NCBI GenBank assembly: GCA_963971225.1
Contig: OZ020267.1
Location: 49,175,993-49,239,992 of the forward strand
Source of the DNA: Melieria omissa
Taxonomy: Eukaryota; Arthropoda; Insecta; Diptera; Ulidiidae
Direction: 5' to 3'
DNA length: 64,000 nucleotides
Part shown: positions 34,806-45,954 of the stretch, piece by piece
Position numbering within the stretch: position 1 is the stretch's first letter
How the letters are laid out: each line of letters starts with the position of its first letter
Notes under the pieces: model-generated
Told to the model about the DNA's origin: nothing
The model's database searches: none
Seen by the model: the letters and a program-made list of their open reading frames with translations, nothing else
Translations under genes and position numbers: made by a program

Positions 34806-35624
34806 AGGTGCGTATCATAATTATAAGACACTTTATTACGATTGCAGCTACCCAAATTATTACACATTCCCATAGAAGCTAACGGTATATTTTACAGAAA
34901 TGTTTAAGAATATTAAGTTGTGCTTATAATTAAAACTGACGCTTTACAATATAATTCTGCGTTTTTGCTTTTATTTTTAAATTACTACACCAATACCTCG
35001 CTTTGCGTCGTTTCGTTTTGAGTTTTTTCGAAGTTGCGTCGCTGCTGAATTAGTACTAATTTTCACTGTGCGTCGTTAGATTTTCGAAGTTGCGTTGTTT
35101 TGAGTTCGAGTCCTTGATTTTTTTTTTGAAATTTCCATTTTTTCTAAAAAATATCCCGACTTTTGGTTCTAATTACGCCATGCCATAAAAACTCGGGGAT
35201 TCCCTTTCTAACTTTTGTGATAAAAAGCCGACTTACGACAACAGCCATTATGGACTCATCAGACAGTTATTAATTTTTATTTTGTTTTTATAAATTAATT
35301 GAATATTTTATTTTGTTTTAATTGAATTTGTTTTTTTTTTTGTTTTTTTTATGTATGTAATACAATTTTATATTATTTTTGTTTGTTAAATGTTTACTTT
35401 GTTCAACTTTTTTTTTTTTAAGTAGTATTTTCGTAACCCTGGAACCTATCTTCGATCTTTACATGGTTTGCTATAGAAAATCATAATTCACTTTGCGTCG
35501 TTTCAATTTGCGTCGTGTTTTTTTGGAACGTAACCACGACGCAAAGTGAGGTATGGGTGTACCTAGATTTGGTGAGGCTGCAAAGTGGAATTTTCCAAGT
35601 GTCTTATAATTTTGATACGCACCT
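34806..35624. mobile_element. TA-flanked MITE interrupted by another MITE (outer)
   Basis: The outer inverted ends begin AGGTGCGTATCATAATTATA and AGGTGCGTATCAAAATTATA, continuing to AGACACTT. TA lies at 34804-34805 and 35625-35626. Removing the inner element leaves about 245 bp without coding capacity. Tc1/mariner-type flanks. Confidence 0.88.
34988..35559. mobile_element. Inner TA-flanked MITE with GCGTCG repeats
   Basis: It is inserted in the outer MITE. Its ends read CACCAATACCTCGCTTTGCG and CACCCATACCTCACTTTGCG, flanked by TA (34986-34987, 35560-35561). The word TTGCGTCG recurs inside near each end (for example near 35035 and 35507) and resembles the terminal motif, as in subterminal binding sites. 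End style recalls pogo/Tigger or mariner families (inference). No transposase remnant. Confidence 0.82.
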
Positions 35625-35626
35625 TA

Positions 35627-38600
35627 CAAGATACACATTCTTGGTAGTATACTCATTCTACTAGTGTGGGGAAGAATGATAAGTCAGTTTAACCTTTCTC
35701 GAGGTGCTTGGCAGTGGTTCTTAGTCTAAGCAGCGTAAGCCGTGGCATTTTGGTTTTCTATAATCTACTCAGATGTGTTCAGAGTTCGGCTAGTACTATC
35801 TAGTTAGTTCTCTACTAGTGTAGAGAATAGTTGGATGAAACTTTAGGCTGATTCAGTTAGACGTACTTCGCTGTGTCAATCAAAATTTTTGGTTTTTCGC
35901 CTGTTGCATATGCCTCGCCTTGTTCCGCCAAAGGACATATTCATCTGCTTGAATGCATCCAAAATCTTTTTTTCTTGTACTTTATAGGAGAACTCTACAC
36001 ACGGCAGAGCTCTGGTGCCTCCTCAACTCCTACTTGACGTTATTACTGGCCGGGTGTCGTGACTTTCGGACAGCCACACCCATTATAAATAACGCTCGGT
36101 AATGATGTTTGTAAAGCACAGAGCTAAGAGCCAATGAACGCCTGCAATAATTTCTTTTCGGCGTATTTTATAGCCGGCAAATACGCAGCACGTTCTCGCA
36201 CTGTGTCTTCATTGTTCGCTGTGCGCGGTGCACCGCGTTCCGCGTTGACGGCGCTAAGAGCAGACTAATGTGTAGAAAATAGGGAAATCCCTATTTGATG
36301 GTCCTATAATGGGGACGGGCTGGTAGGGAGGGGTGTCATTGGACTATTCTCGGATCCAGCGAAAGCTCGCGTTCGTGGTACAAGTCAGACAAGTTGTTAT
36401 CGCAGCCAAGCAGAAAATTACTTCCACTCTAATTGCGGCTGGTGCCATTTGCTGTCGGGCGCCAAATTTAGAAAATATTTGTGGTCTTACGTACTATATA
36501 TTTAAGTCGGATTTTATGTCATACATAAATCGTTAAAAACACATGAACACACACAAAGTATGTGTGCCGATGTCTCGCCGACGAGTGTTCATTTGGCGGT
36601 TTCGTGGGGACCACAGACAGCATTCAATGCGTATTGATTTGTGGTTGCAAAGTCATACTTGAATACATTTAATGAGGCAGCGATGGGATAACACAATAAT
36701 AACAATTACAAGATTGCGTGGGCTTTAACTATTGTTGTTTAGTCAACTTGATTAAAATTAAGCGGCAGAAACATCAACACAACCAACGCAATGCTTCGCA
36801 TTAATAGGGATCTCGAGTTAAAGAAAAAAACAACCATATTTTTTGTAAGGCTAACCAAGAATGGAAGGGTAGGTAAGCACCCTTCTTCTATAAAGCAATC
36901 GAGTAAATTCATTTTATAGTTCTACAATCAATTGTCATCTACATAGATGTAAATGTTTGTCCTGACCGACTAACCAACTTACTATCTGACTAACTGATTG
37001 TCTGACTCACTGACTCATCGTCGCCTAGCCCGAAACGCAAAATCTGCAAACATGAAGTTCGAAGTTCATATTTATTTATTTATTTACTTCATACAAAAAA
37101 TTTCCACCTATCACCAATACGCAGAATACATTTGTATGGGAAAAGTGAAAATAATAGCGCAAAGAACAAAGCGTAATTTATTGCTAATTCAAGTTAAAAA
37201 CATTAAACACATGTTAATAGTGTTTTATGTTTTTGCTTACAATGATCGAAATAGATATAGTACGAGTCATGGGCTTTTGACCGGTGGTCAGAGTCTCGTT
37301 TTGTTCCAGCTGACGTTTGCTGAAACGAACATAATCGCGTCTATGATGCGAAAACTGCTTCAAAACCGTTTTTAATGTAAAAATTTGATAAAAAGGTCTT
37401 TGTTTTGTCTATTCTGAATTTTCGGCATCAGCGGCGCACACGGGATTTCATTTAAGGAGGCGTTCTGCATACAACTTTTGACCCCAATATCATTTGAAAT
37501 CACCCATAATTTTTTTTTATTTGAAGTAGATTGTGTTGTATCACTCTGGTTAAAAACATAAATCACAAAAGCCGTGGTTACATAGTATGAGTGACTTTTG
37601 CAAGCAGCTCTTTGCAGGTTTTAAAAAACTGGCAAACTGCTTTTGCGGAGAAGTTTTTAAATATGTAATACTTTTTGGTAACGAACCAATTTCACTGTTT
37701 GAATCTAAGGTTATTTATAAAACTTTAATGCTTTTAATACTTTTCCCGAGTCTTCAAAAAAAAATTGTGCGATATATCGTACAAATGACGGCAAAGGTTG
37801 CACAGATTTGTACGATATCTCGTACAAATGGAAGACAAAGGTTGCAAGTTATGTTTGAATTTTTTTAAGTTATGGGTTTGGTAACAGAACTTTTGCATTA
37901 TTTTACCGTTATCATACACCGTAAAAAATTTATACCTGTATGGATGCAATGTAAAAAATGTAAGCGAATTTGCTTTATGAAACAGGCTGTATATATATAT
38001 ACGCTTTTAAGGGGCATGGTAATTTCGCACGAATTATCGCAAACGAGCATAAAAGACAATGGGATATAGCACAGTGTGTCAGTTTGGTTTTACTCTGGCA
38101 TAATCCAGCGATACGAACTACGCTTGCGTTGACCACTAGAACAAATTTTCATAACAATACATTTCACACGCCATCTGCCGACTTTGAGAATAACAACTTT
38201 TTATTTTGAAAGTCTTGAAATTTAAAATGGACAAAATAAGAACTAAAGGTATAACAATCCAATAATCGCTTAAAAATGTAATAATAACATTTATTCATTC
38301 ATTCAATCAATATCCACAAAATTTGCAAGAATATTGAATTCAAGACTGTAAATTGCCCGCAGACTGTAATACTCACAAATACGTTCGTACTTTGACATAT
38401 ATATGCATATATAAGCATATAGATACGTATCTACGTACATATATATGTATGTACATACTTGCGTTTAAACACTAAGTATCGCTTTTGTTTTCTGCTTCCT
38501 ACTTGTTGAGTCGTGTTGCAGTTCAAAGCGCAGGGGTATTAAATTTATGGCTAGCACTCGGTTCTTGCGATATGACCAAAATTACCAATCAACATTTTGC

Positions 38601-39790
38601 ATTGTTCCTATATGAAAATTTTAAACATAATTCACGGGCTTTTTAGGACATATACCCGAATTAATCGCGAAGAAGACAATGACAGCAACAAAACAACCAA
38701 ACATGTTTTAAAAATTTTATGTAGAATTGAAGTGCCATCTAAAGGCGAGAGGAGTAAGCTGTCTCACGAAAAGTGCATTTTTCCAATTGTAAAGCTTTTG
38801 TTACAGTCGATAGTTCGTAATTGAACTGTTAGTTGCTACCGCTGTGAGTTTTCCTATAATGTTGTGCAATGCTATAATGTTACTCTTTGAACTAAAGCTT
38901 TTATTGTTAAAATTTATAGCAGATACAAGCAAGTGTGCTTCACTGGCAAAACCTTAGAGCACAGAATAAAGAGTGCGCTGAGCAATTTGTAGCATACTGT
39001 CCGAAAGCACAGCCGCGCTCTGAAAGTTTCGATACCATAAAACTTGCCAGCTTGTGAATTGAACTTTTGGTCAACCGAAATATGCTATAATTTAATTTGT
39101 GCTTTAGCGCAGTTAAGATTATTCACATAATGGATGTATAAGAGAGGAGACGAAGGTTTATGGTCATTTTATTCTTAAGTTTATTAATTTATAGTTATTA
39201 ATTTATAGTAACTCCAACTACGACAAAAAAATCGGCTATATTCAGTATCGTTCTGTGAAGCTATATGAGTATTAAGTGACTTTGTGTTTTATTGACCTGA
39301 AAAGACTTTGCAACAACAACAGTGGTTACATAAGTCCTCAAGTTTAGTCATAAGACTTAATTGTTTATATATATAATTTATATAAGTTTCGATTAAAACG
39401 AAATCACGTCTTTAATTTTTTTTACTATAAATTATGTTTTACTTTAATAACATCAATGAGTTGTTCATAAAACTTAAAAAAACGAAACAAAAATTGCATG
39501 AGTTTTTACTCCTTTGCAGAGCATTGCTCGATATATCGTACAAATTTAATGATAATTCTTAACTATTGCTAAAATGTTCAAAAAGAGTCGATATTTTGAA
39601 GGAAATATGTTTGTCTCAAGAAATGCGGAAACTGACCGGAAAGGGTTTAAGTGGTCGGCGAATATTTCACCCTCATTACATCACCTTGGAATAAAGTATT
39701 TCGCAGTTACATGCAACGCGGTTGTAAGCATCGAATTTTGAGCATTATCACAGATACTTATAATCGGAGGATACTGAAGATAAGTAAATC
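35627..39790. other. Noncoding stretch (4.2 kb), no gene seen
   Basis: Contains a cryptic CTGACTAA-like repeat (about 36961-37020), a 43-bp tandem pair (37771-37846) and TA/CATA microsatellite-like sequence at about 38394-38459. Open frames at 36998-37375 and 37587-37868 are AT-rich and motif-free. Confidence 0.4.
37771..37846 (+). repeat. Tandem pair, period 43 bp
   Basis: Two units start GATATATCGTACAAATGACG and GATATCTCGTACAAATGGAA, and both end GCAAAGGTTGCA or ACAAAGGTTGCA. The motif CGATATATCGTACAAAT recurs alone at 39529-39545. Confidence 0.7.
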
Positions 39791-40640
39791 TTGGGTTGGC
39801 AGGAAAGTAATGGCAGTTTTCATAAATTAATGGCTTTAGGTTAGTTTTGTAGGGCTTCCGTAACCTTTATGAGTTCTATTTTGACACTTGAGAGCTGTCA
39901 CTTTAAGCTTATTTTAGAAGAAACTTGCGCGCAATTGGTTTTCCAGCTGTTAATTCAGACCCAATTTTTGAAAAGAGTGCAAAAACGTACTATTTCATAT
40001 TCGTAAAGGCTAGAAAGCCGCTGAGACTTACAACAGATATATGACGTTTTTGGTGGTAATTGCATGTGTCAGAATTGACTAATCGTTTCGAAATTTCGTT
40101 GTCGAGATTTGTCACTCCAAAATGTCCAACGTTCTCGTTCTGGTTACTACCGAAGTTGATGATGACCAATTTAAAACCATAATCGAGCTGGATCGTCATG
40201 TAACTGTGCAAGAGATTGCAGTGACGTTAAATGTACACATTACCCACAATAGTTGAATATCACTTAGAACGTCATGGACTCGTAAAGAAGCTCGATATTT
40301 AGATTGACACAAATTGGAGAATTCCATTTTTTAAAACGAATAATCACTGGGGATAAAAACGGGTTGTTTACAATAACATGGAATGAAAGACAACATGCTG
40401 ATAGTGCGATGAACCAGCCAAAACCATATCTTCATGGTTATGGTTTCAATTTGGTGAAATTACAAAGATGTTGGGTACTTAACGGTTCCGGTTCCACGGA
40501 ACTAAACAATAAATCCTGGTGTTTGCTGTCAAAAACTAATGAAACTAGGGGATGCAATCAAATCATTCGGCCAGAATTGCCAAATCACACAGGAATCGTG
40601 TTCTATGACGATAATGCAAGGCCACATGCATTTTATAAAT
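39791..40640 (+). pseudogene. Degenerate mariner (cecropia-like), 3' end lost
   Basis: The 5' end TTGGGTTGGCAGGAAAGTAA resembles the TTAGGTTGGTGCAAAAGTAA-type ends of cecropia/Hsmar1 mariners. On the + strand, pieces of transposase follow in several frames: QQIYDVFGG, then RDLSLQN, then EVDDDQFKTIIELDRH with VTVQEIAVTLNV (helix-turn-helix, about 40153-40245), then FLKRIITGDK (first catalytic Asp, about 40328) and YDDNARPHA (second Asp, about 40605). Stops and frame changes separate them, and the third Asp block and 3' inverted repeat are missing. An old inactive copy. Confidence 0.8.
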
Positions 40641-40817
40641 ATTTTCTAATGCTTTTTAATTATAAGTAATTGTTTTAATGCCAAAAAAGTGTTAAGCAGG
40701 TGAGCCCTCTTTTGAAAAAATTCAGTTATGTATTTATTCTCGTACGTTCACGAGGGATTTTCGCTGTGATACCACATACAAGAATTCCAGAATGAACCTA
40801 CTACTACGTTATATTGA

Positions 40818-41210
40818 GCCCAAATGCGTGATTTGGTCGAAAAGTCTGAAATTCAAATCTACGATATCACTTACACACAAAACGACCAGGCAAATGCGAT
40901 AAAACATGATACTTTTTTTTGAACGCTTCAAAAAATGAAAGTGCTTTCAAAAGTTTTCGTCTGTTTTTGACAGTTAAAACATTTGTTGTAAAATGAAAAT
41001 TGTCCAAATGAAATTTTCGTTTACTTGCAATTTGTCAAATATTCTTAAGAAGTTTTGATTGACATTTATTTGCATTTTAATTTTGTAGTATGGAGAAAAT
41101 AACGACAGAAAAAAAGCAATAAATTCTTTGGTTAGCAGCCCCAGAAGAGCCGAGAAAAATTAGCTGCCAAACGCATGCAATGTAAACTCTTTGAAATCAC
41201 GCATTTGGGT
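40818..41210. mobile_element. Candidate TTAA-type MITE (weak)
   Basis: The inverted ends are GCCCAAATGCGTGATTT and ACCCAAATGCGTGATTT. TTGA precedes the left end and TTAA (41211-41214) follows the right end, compatible with a mutated TTAA duplication. No coding capacity. The 16-base end match is convincing as an inverted repeat; the superfamily call is weak. Confidence 0.45.
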
Positions 41211-41720
41211 TTAATGTATTTTCTGGACATAAGCTCCGTTTGGTAGATTTTGCCGCTCAGAAGTTAACCAAATTAGGCCATACAAATATAGGATTTTTTG
41301 TACAATATACAGAAAAATACCCGGTTAATGTTTTGATGCTTAAAAGATCTACCTGCTTATAACGATGGAAATGTGTGAACCATTTGAGGAAATTCATACA
41401 ATAATTCTCGGATAAAAAAATTGAAATATTGGCAGCATTGTGATGATTCGTTTTGTTTTTTTTTGCGGGAAGGCAGCCTTTGGTCTGTAAAAACAATCAC
41501 TTGTTGAGTTATAGTGACTTCGAAAAACTTTATAAAAATGCATAATTTTTTTTATTAATACGAGTACGTTGTGTATGCAGGTTTTTTCTATAGGGCCGGT
41601 CGTTTCATTAGACGGTTTTTCTTATAAGCCCCAAAAGGTTTATTAAAAAAGGTTTATTATTTCCCCTTAACCTTAAGGAGAAATGTAAATATCATACAAA
41701 TTCTAGAATTTAATGAAGTA

Positions 41721-42211
41721 CGTGGCAGTCTGATAAGTACTTAGCCACATCGCCCGATGGTGCCACTATCGTAAGAGAAATTTACTATCGTGTAGTACAT
41801 CCTCGAAGACTACTATTGTCAAAATTTCAGTCATATTGGATTTGTAGTTTTGTTTTGACCGCGCGTGTGGAAACGAACGTGTCCGCGGATTTTAGAAAAA
41901 TGGAAAAAGAGCAATATCGGTCGGTGATTTCCCAATATGGTCGCATTAGGCTTCGAACAGCTGCCCCATCCACCGTATTCTCCAGATTTGGCCCCCTGTG
42001 ACTTCTTTTTGTTTCCAAACTTGAAAAAGTCACTCGCCGGGCAGAAATTTGAGTCGAATGAGGAGGTTATCGGCGCCACGGAGCCCTCCAGAAAACGTAT
42101 TTTTCAGACGGTTAAAGAAGTTGGAGCATCGCTGGGTCAAGTGTATCGAGTTGAAAGGAGACTACGTTGAGAAATAAATCGCCACTTTTCCAAAATTTGT
42201 CTAAGACTGTC
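41721..42211 (+). mobile_element. Internally deleted mariner
   Basis: The left end starts CGTGGCAGTCTGATAAGTAC after TA. A transposase start (MEKEQYRSVI, 41900 onward) jumps directly to the C-terminal LPHPPYSPDLAPCDFFLFPN (third catalytic Asp). A frameshift then leads to KLEHRWVKCIELKGDYVEK and a stop near 42175. The HTH region and first two catalytic residues are deleted. The right inverted end is itself damaged (apparent loss of about 10 bp near 42205), so it is probably immobile. Confidence 0.82.
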
Positions 42212-42639
42212 TACAGGCGGGCAAAAGCAAAACTTGAATAACATAAAGAGTACTTTTGTGTCTCAATTTCTATTAAAACTGTTAAAAATTTTCAAGGTTT
42301 TTTTTGCTTTAGCTTTATTGAATCGTGAAATTTTCGCCCAACGCGTTTTGACGAAATTTGACTTTCGCACAGAAAAATTGATCATTTGACCTAATGTGCA
42401 ACGGAGTGAAAAATAAAAACAAAAAACCTCAATTAAAGTTTTTCGTCATCAGATCTTACACTTGTAAACTAAATAAAAAAAAAACTTGCCCAAAAATTAT
42501 ATAATTTAGTATAATTTGGTTTTCTGTCAATGTTAGCAATAAATCTAGTTTCTTCATAAAACACTATATGGGCGGTGCCACGCCTCTTTTATGCAATGCC
42601 CATCCATTCCTCCAGTCGAACGGTGTGATCCAGTTTGAT
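42212..42639. other. Noncoding stretch, no gene seen
   Basis: AT-rich DNA without motifs. Confidence 0.5.
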
Positions 42640-42730
42640 TTAAGTGAAAAATTTCAATGCTGTCCGACCTATAATTCCGAAGACATTCCATATTAAAAAT
42701 TTTGGTTGTATGTTTCGGTGCCATGACCAT
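42640..42730 (+). repeat. Dispersed repeat family R1, copy C
   Basis: AAATTTCAATGCTGTCCGAC, then CTATAATTCCGAAGACATTC, then TTGGTTGTATGTTTCGGTGC. Same block order as 5969-6061 and 23398-23700. Confidence 0.65.
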
Positions 42731-42734
42731 CTTT

Positions 42735-45704
42735 CGGATCGTATTCGCACTATGTGGTTTACCGAGAGGTCTACTGTGACCTTTTTGCTCAATATTATTT
42801 CGTTAAGTTTTTTATTACACAAATGCGTAAACAGCAAAGCTACAATTATACATAGCAAACATAGACATTGGTGTTTGTCTGTTTGTATATGATGCGAGGT
42901 ATTGTGTGGGTTTTGAGAGTGGGTGCGTGAGGTAGCGTAATGACTTTGCCATTAATTTCATTAAAAACATTGTACGGGGAAAGGCAAACAGAAACCAAAT
43001 ATCAAACAATTTCAACAACTAATACAACATAGGAACTGCCGCAAGGAATTGAGTGGGCGCGGTTGTGCGTATGCGGCGCACATTTTTCGTACATCATACC
43101 ATATGACGTACATCCACACATATTAACGCCGACGTCGCCGATTGCAGCGTTTGCGGCTGCGGCTGCGTCTGCGTCAGCGGCGGTGGTTGGCTGAGTATCT
43201 GCCGGCACGGGCAACAATTGTTTGCCCAGTTATGGAGTGCGCTGTACGCATGCAAGTGCGACACTGTCGGAATGAATTAATTTCGTTGGGGAAATACGAC
43301 GTGTGTCTACAGCCGAAGTGCAGTTGACATGTCGGACGGAGCCAATTAAAGGCGGGAGATTTAATTGCAAAAGTAAAGGACGTTTGGTGCGTACGGGTGT
43401 CGTGTCGCAGGCTAGTCGACAGACCGCAAGCACTTCCGCATCAAATTAAGTTATGTGCCTGCGAAGGTGCGTGAGCGAATGATGTGCGTACATAACGCGC
43501 AGGAGTTTCAAAAGTAAACACATTTTCATGTCGTCGACCAGGAAATTGCTTAAGTGAAAAATAACGCTGCGCTGAGTATGTCGAAAATTATATTGCTGAA
43601 ATAAAAAGCCGCGCATGACACAAGCCAGTCACAAACGCGGCTGGCAGAATGTTAAATGACCGTCAGAATCGCATAAAATCTTATGGTGCACATATTTTTC
43701 GAAACGTTATAAGTACTGCACACGCATGTACAAAAAACATATACACGTAAATAAGTACAAATAAATATGCATAAAATTTCAACTGTATGACAAAAGTTGT
43801 CAACGCTGTGGCATTTGCTCTTCCCGTTACTCCCAAAACCGCCGTTCATAGCGGATGCGAACTTTGCACATATAAAACAAATTCATATCTATGTATATAT
43901 GCACATTAATATACATATAGATATGTATATATATATATATGCATATATATGTAAATCTATATACATATGAATGTATACATTGGTGTGGGTATGTGTGTGT
44001 GTGTGCCGTATGTATGCGGGCAATTGCGCGATGCGCAACACATTTGCGACGATTATTTGTGGCGCAATGCTGTGTAAATTCAATACACTCGTTTACACAC
44101 AAAAACACACACATGCACCCATATATAAGCTTTATATGATGGCTCCAATTGGCATACAACTGGATTCAAGCGGCTACTGTTCTGCATCTGAACAAAAATA
44201 TGAATTCAAAGGTTCACACACACGCTGACGAACATATTTCACAAACATACATACATATATATCTGTTCGAAATGGTTGTCTCTTCAGTGGACAGTTCCAG
44301 CTCTTATTGTAGTAAACCAACTATTTCACCCACAACTGCTACAAATATTATTTACATGTGGTAGTTTAGGTTGGGATGTTATTGCTGCCAAAAATATTGT
44401 TTCAAATATTCGAACCACCCCATATTTCATCAAGTGCACGCCAGACATGTTGCATGAAAATTGCTTGAGCGAAACGTACAACAAATTTGGTTTTTCGCAG
44501 TTGAGTTGGCTTGGTTGGTTGGTCTATAATTGCCATGAACAACTTGGTGGCTTCTGTTAATTGGCTCAGTGGTTTTAACAATTGCTGATAGAAATAAATG
44601 CTTGCTTAAGGAAATAAAAGTCTATACCGCGACCCCGAAAACAATTTTTTGTTCGATCTCGTTTTGTGTAAGCGAATTGGATACAATTTCACGGTGCTCT
44701 CGGCCTAATCAAAGCAAGTCAAATTTTGAAATAGATTAAAATAGTATAATAAAAGAGTATTTTGCTATTTAAAGGCCTAAAAACGTATGAGCGCATAGGT
44801 TGGGGCGACCGCACATTTAGTCATCGGTCCCCAACCACATAGAAATATGAAGAAGAATCCTTGCGGAAGCTGTGGCATGATGCAGCAGAGCAAAATTTAA
44901 GTTTGTCATCTGCAATTTCCCACATGCACAGCTTTACCCACATCCCAATGTGAGCAAAGCACATTTCGCGGCAGCCCAGTGCGCAACTGAAAAATGCCCA
45001 CTGGTGTGGTGTGTTCATTTAGAATCCTGTGAGTTACAACAGCCACGGTCACCGGCGATAACCTGCAGAGTCGCCAGCTCAACCACACGACCAGCCGCAA
45101 CCGGACCTTAGCTCCTCACTGCCACGTGTGCTAATCAGCAACAGCAGCGGGCGCACCAACTGCTGCGCACAACTTTGGCGGAATAGCAGCAGCGGCGGAA
45201 ACTTTCAGTTTGTTGAGTGCCTGAACAGTGGGCAGGACACGGTCTTTGCACATTTAAGTTGCTTGAAGTGGTAGCAGCACAGCTGATACAATATTAATAA
45301 ACGTGCATATTATGAGGCGCTGCACTTTCCGTACATTTAAAATGGATAATAAATGAAAACCACGACACAGCAGCGAAGGTCAGTAGGGGGTCCTCAGACA
45401 GAGTTAATTTTTTCTTAAAAGTTCGAAAGTTTAGAATAATAACAGAAACGAAAACAAACCGAATGTATCACTATAGTTTCCACCACGAGTGCGAGTTTTA
45501 TTGGTCGGGACCGCTAAAAGGTACTTGAACAAAAGTACTATTCCTATGAAGGTAGCCCCTGTCAGCCCTAAAGTGTATCGTTTGTTTCAGTGTTATGTTT
45601 TGAACACATAGCCGACGGCAAGGACACGACTGCATCTGTCAAAATATAGGATCCGAACACAGTTGTCGCTGTCGCCAAACATAAATAGAACTATTCTTTA
45701 TTTC
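42735..45704. other. Noncoding stretch (3 kb), no gene seen
   Basis: Includes a TA/CATA/TGTG microsatellite-rich part (about 43870-44010). Its minus-strand frame is mostly Tyr, Ile and His repeats and therefore not a gene. GC-richer parts at about 43030-43450 and 45030-45240 show no exon structure. Confidence 0.45.
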
Positions 45705-45708
45705 TTAA

Positions 45709-45950
45709 CCCATTCGAGATGACGGATTTTTTTCGAACACGGTCCCCAGGACTGAAATTTTCATTTTCTTTGTATTGTACACAATAAAACCAATGCCAAA
45801 TTTTGTTTCCTGTACTTTACAGATTTCATTAGTTCCAGAAAAATCTTATTTCGACGACTAGTTTACTCAGAATAACTGATAATTGCACATTACTGTCTTA
45901 TAACCTCGGAAATCCATTGCCCACACGGTGTGCAAGCGGTCTCGAATGTG
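45709..45950. mobile_element. piggyBac-like MITE
   Basis: TTAA (45705-45708 and 45951-45954) flanks inverted ends CCCATTCGAGAT and CACATTCGAGAC. It is 242 bp without coding capacity. The CCCATTCG start is shared with 50512-50999. Confidence 0.6.
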
Positions 45951-45954
45951 TTAA

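Noticed and set aside
36961..37020. CTGACTAA-like run resembling a repeat array
   Set aside because: Degenerate short-period repeat without spacers; not CRISPR, which is not expected in a eukaryotic genome.
43827..44159. 110-codon minus-strand frame rich in Tyr/Ile/His
   Set aside because: Translation of a TA/CATA/TGTG microsatellite, not a protein.
45373..45390. TAGGGGGTCCTC word resembling the ends of the TTAAGGGGG element family
   Set aside because: No inverted partner found nearby and no TTAA in front of it; probably a solitary match.
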